The notes below the pieces were generated by a model. The model was not told the DNA's origin. It saw only the letters and a list, made by a program, of their open reading frames with translations, and searched no databases. From Chloroflexota bacterium (GTDB taxonomy: Bacteria > Chloroflexota > Ktedonobacteria > Ktedonobacterales > JACDGC01), in contig JAKAOI010000121.1 of NCBI GenBank assembly GCA_021812265.1, forward strand, positions 1 through 6,950: a DNA stretch of 6,950 nt, in the 5' to 3' direction. The position numbers and the translations under genes were made by a program. Below, in pieces: positions 5,569 through 6,950 of the stretch (its first letter is position 1; every line of letters begins with the position of its first letter).

Positions 5569-5669
5569 TGGCAGAATTTTTAGCGTATAAAAGATCCATC
5601 GCGCAGGATACTGCCAGTTCCATTTGTAAAAAAAATGTAAAGTGGCAATTATGCACTAAAATTCTGTCA
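5569..5669 (+). repeat. Long imperfect inverted repeat, possible structured RNA
   Basis: TGGCAGAATTTTTAG (5569-5583) can pair with CTAAAATTCTGTCA (5656-5669) with one bulged T and one G-T pair, closing a loop of 72 bases. TGGCAG (5569-5574) can instead pair with CTGCCA (5611-5616), so the two folds are mutually exclusive. Smaller pairings inside include ATCC/GGAT (5594-5605 area) and AGTG/CACT (5641-5658). No T-tract follows. It could be a structured transcript, a protein-binding palindrome or a decayed miniature element. Confidence 0.35.
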
Positions 5670-5696
5670 AATGTTACCAAATTTTAACCTGATATC

Positions 5697-5705
5697 TGTT
5701 ATACT
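5697..5705 (+). promoter_or_regulatory. Possible extended -10 promoter upstream of the permease
   Basis: TGTTATACT fits the extended -10 pattern TGn-TATAAT with one mismatch. The only -35-like string is TTACCA (5674-5679), 20 bases upstream, which is too far. GATATCTG precedes it at 5691-5698, and the same octamer recurs in the spacer of the downstream promoter at 5725-5732, 34 bases (about three helical turns) later. Confidence 0.35.
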
Positions 5706-5717
5706 TTCAATAATCGG

Positions 5718-5746
5718 TTGACAAGATATCTGCCAGCCGGTATGTT
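5718..5746 (+). promoter_or_regulatory. Sigma-70-type promoter for the permease
   Basis: A consensus TTGACA (5718-5723) is followed after exactly 17 bases by TATGTT (5741-5746). This is the best promoter match in the window. Transcription would begin near 5753, giving a leader of about 140 bases before the permease start. The spacer contains GATATCTG (5725-5732), also present at 5691-5698, a possible operator pair. Confidence 0.62.
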
Positions 5747-5752
5747 GCAAGT

Positions 5753-5894
5753 GTGCTATATCCTATCTCCTCGTAAGCGTAAAATGGTGTATGCTGTTTT
5801 CTTTATGCGCATACCGCAGAGAGAAAAACAGATCACTGTTGATCTTGTTGCATGCATATTTCTTAGAAGGGTTCTCAGGAGGTTATTATTACAC
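5753..5894 (+). promoter_or_regulatory. Long structured 5' leader of the permease transcript
   Basis: The inferred leader can form GTATGC/GCATAC (5789-5794 with 5809-5814). This excludes the overlapping CTGTTTT/AAAACAG pairing (5794-5800 with 5825-5831). A second hairpin, GATCA-CTGT-TGATC (5831-5844), can be lengthened by AACA with TGTT past a bulge. No known riboswitch core was recognised, and no T-tract terminator is present. AGGAGG (5877-5882) lies 12 bases before the ATG, a perfect Shine-Dalgarno at slightly long spacing. An in-frame ATG at 5784 lies in the leader with no stop before 5895. Confidence 0.4.
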
Positions 5895-6950
5895 ATGTCT
5901 GATGTCAGTTTAGAAAAACCTAAAGTTTCTGAACAAGAACTTTCTGATCGCAAACTCAAAAAAGCGCTATCTTTTCAAGATTTGTTCTTTTTGAGCATGG
6001 GCGGCATTATTGGCTCCGGCTGGTTGTTGGCTGTTATAGCAGCGGCAAGTGTTGCCGGACCGGCAGTTATTCTGTCATGGATTATTGGCGGTATTTTAAT
6101 TTTATTTGTTGCGTTAAATTATGCCGAAATTTCCGGTATGATTCCGCGTTCTGGCGCTATTGTGCGTTACCCCGGTATGACACATGGCAGTTTAACCGGT
6201 TATGTGCTGGCATGGGCGTATCTGCTTTCAGCTATTACCGTTCCTACCATTGAAGCTGAAGGCGCAATTACCTATCTTTCAACATTTAAACGATTTGCGT
6301 CTTTAACGCTTGTATCAAATGGCGTAACAGTTCTATCTGCATATGGTATTGGGGTTGCGGTTGTTCTGTTAGTGGTGTTCTTCTTGATGAATTATTTTGG
6401 CGTTAAACTGCTTGGAACATTCAATACGGTTATTACGTGGTGGAAGTTTATTATTCCTGGTTTAACAATCGTATTGCTGTTTTTTGCGTTTAAGTCGCAG
6501 AATTTCACCGGTGGTAACTTCTTTGGCCTTGGCGTTGATAAAATGTTCCTTGCCATTCCGACAACCGGTATCGTATTCTCTTACCTTGGTTTCCGTCAAG
6601 CGCTGGATTTTGGCGGCGAAGCAAAAAATCCGCAGAAAGATATTCCGCGCGCCACTATTTTCTCTGTTATTGCGGCGACGATTTTGTATACATTGCTGCA
6701 AGTTGCTTTTAACGGATCGATTAATTGGGGGAACGCGAAGGTAGGCTTCTTTAATTGGAGCGCATTAAGCGCATCATCCTGGGCGAGCGCGCCATTATAT
6801 AATGATTTGCAAGCCGCTGGTTTCGCTGTAATGTTCTATTTTGCCTTCTTCCTGATTGCTGACGCGGTGATATCCCCGAGCGGCACCGGAGTAGTATACA
6901 CCGGCACATCATCACGCACAGTGTATGGCATGGCGATTGGTGACTTTTTA
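5895..6950 (+). CDS. APC-superfamily amino acid permease, YveA-like (partial, 3' end beyond the window)
   Basis: The first 352 residues of an inner-membrane amino acid transporter; the frame is still open at the right edge. Family members usually run to about 450-550 residues with 12 helices, so roughly 100-200 are missing. After a polar N-terminus, helix 1 (about 29-50) carries GGIIGSGW (36-43), the unwound substrate-binding motif of APC transporters. Helix 2 spans 54-77 and ends NYAEISGMIPRSGAIVRYP (75-93). Helix 3 is near 102-125, and further hydrophobic helices lie at about 148-168, 180-200, 218-235, 253-272 and 306-328. The loop GGEAKNPQKDIPRA (240-252 area) is the classic APC signature after helix 6. 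GSGW plus SGAIVRYP resembles the Bacillus YveA aspartate:proton symporter group (AGT family), so acidic amino acid uptake is the best guess, by homology recalled rather than tested. AGGAGG (5877-5882) supports this start, and a good promoter lies upstream. Confidence 0.92.
   Translation, partial: MSDVSLEKPKVSEQELSDRKLKKALSFQDLFFLSMGGIIGSGWLLAVIAAASVAGPAVILSWIIGGILILFVALNYAEISGMIPRSGAIVRYPGMTHGSLTGYVLAWAYLLSAITVPTIEAEGAITYLSTFKRFASLTLVSNGVTVLSAYGIGVAVVLLVVFFLMNYFGVKLLGTFNTVITWWKFIIPGLTIVLLFFAFKSQNFTGGNFFGLGVDKMFLAIPTTGIVFSYLGFRQALDFGGEAKNPQKDIPRATIFSVIAATILYTLLQVAFNGSINWGNAKVGFFNWSALSASSWASAPLYNDLQAAGFAVMFYFAFFLIADAVISPSGTGVVYTGTSSRTVYGMAIGDFL

Larger units (their letters stand above)
5279..5894. 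other. Long gene-free AT-rich region with repeats and promoters upstream of the permease
   Basis: About 615 bases between two divergent genes. Near the left end ATTGCGC (5324-5330) pairs with GCGCAAT (5352-5358), and CTTTCGC (5336-5342) with GCGAAAG (5439-5445). A degenerate direct repeat with a 41-base offset follows: AATTAATAT at 5471-5479 and 5512-5520, GCGTCT at 5489-5494 and 5530-5535. Then come the third GTCTGTGGTT copy, a large imperfect inverted repeat (5569-5583 with 5656-5669), candidate promoters, and the permease leader. I see no tRNA, no credible protein gene and no mobile element end. A 60-codon frame at 5294-5476 lacks a ribosome binding site. Confidence 0.55.

Noticed and set aside
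5784..5894. Longer permease starting at the in-frame ATG at 5784
   Set aside because: The extra 37 residues are unlike an APC N-terminus, and AGGAGG marks the ATG at 5895. Kept only as a remark on the leader.

Overview
The window reads as bacterial chromosome of moderate GC (roughly low forties percent by eye). The ribosome binding sites are mostly strong AGGAG-type, the terminators are stem-loop plus T-tract, and the proteins are typical of Firmicutes. The sigma factor, the GNAT acetyltransferase and a YveA-like amino acid permease would fit a Negativicutes-type Firmicute, but that placement is an inference and no marker settles it. I see no tRNA, rRNA, CRISPR array, transposase, integrase or phage structural gene. 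Coding density is only about 73%, with three sizeable gene-free stretches.

Layout: (1) 101-1162 (+) encodes a divergent RpoD/SigA-type sigma-70 factor with an acidic N-terminal region, closed by a strong intrinsic terminator at 1185-1219. (2) 1218-1673 (-) encodes a GNAT acetyltransferase convergent with the sigma gene; its stop codon overlaps the terminator T-tract. (3) 1674-2150 is gene-free, with two adjacent GC-rich hairpins at 1895-1943 that look like a dispersed repeat. (4) 2151-2729, 2800-3327 and 3406-4143 (+) encode a YdeI/OmdA-type protein, a coiled tail-anchored membrane protein of unknown function, and a short-chain dehydrogenase/reductase. Gaps are 70 and 78 bases with no terminator between them, so co-transcription is possible. 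(5) 4144-4434 is a regulatory-looking gap with a perfect TATAAT box and a 16-codon upstream reading frame. It precedes a small histidine-rich protein with a cationic aromatic tail (4435-4668), which ends in a strong terminator at 4685-4720. (6) 4862-5278 (-) encodes an unrecognised soluble protein of 138 residues. (7) 5279-5894 is a long AT-rich gap with direct and inverted repeats, a good promoter (TTGACA-17-TATGTT) and a leader of about 140 nt. (8) 5895 to the right edge (+) is the first 352 residues of an APC-superfamily amino acid transporter resembling aspartate/glutamate:proton symporters, cut by the window end.

No multi-gene pathway is evident; the genes look like independent housekeeping and accessory units. 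The most interesting non-coding signal is a 10-base motif, GTCTGTGGTT, present upstream of three plus-strand genes (sigma factor, histidine-rich protein, permease). The last two copies share a longer block that includes a second exact match, CTTCTATC. The most unusual gene is the histidine-rich mini-protein with its abutting upstream reading frame.
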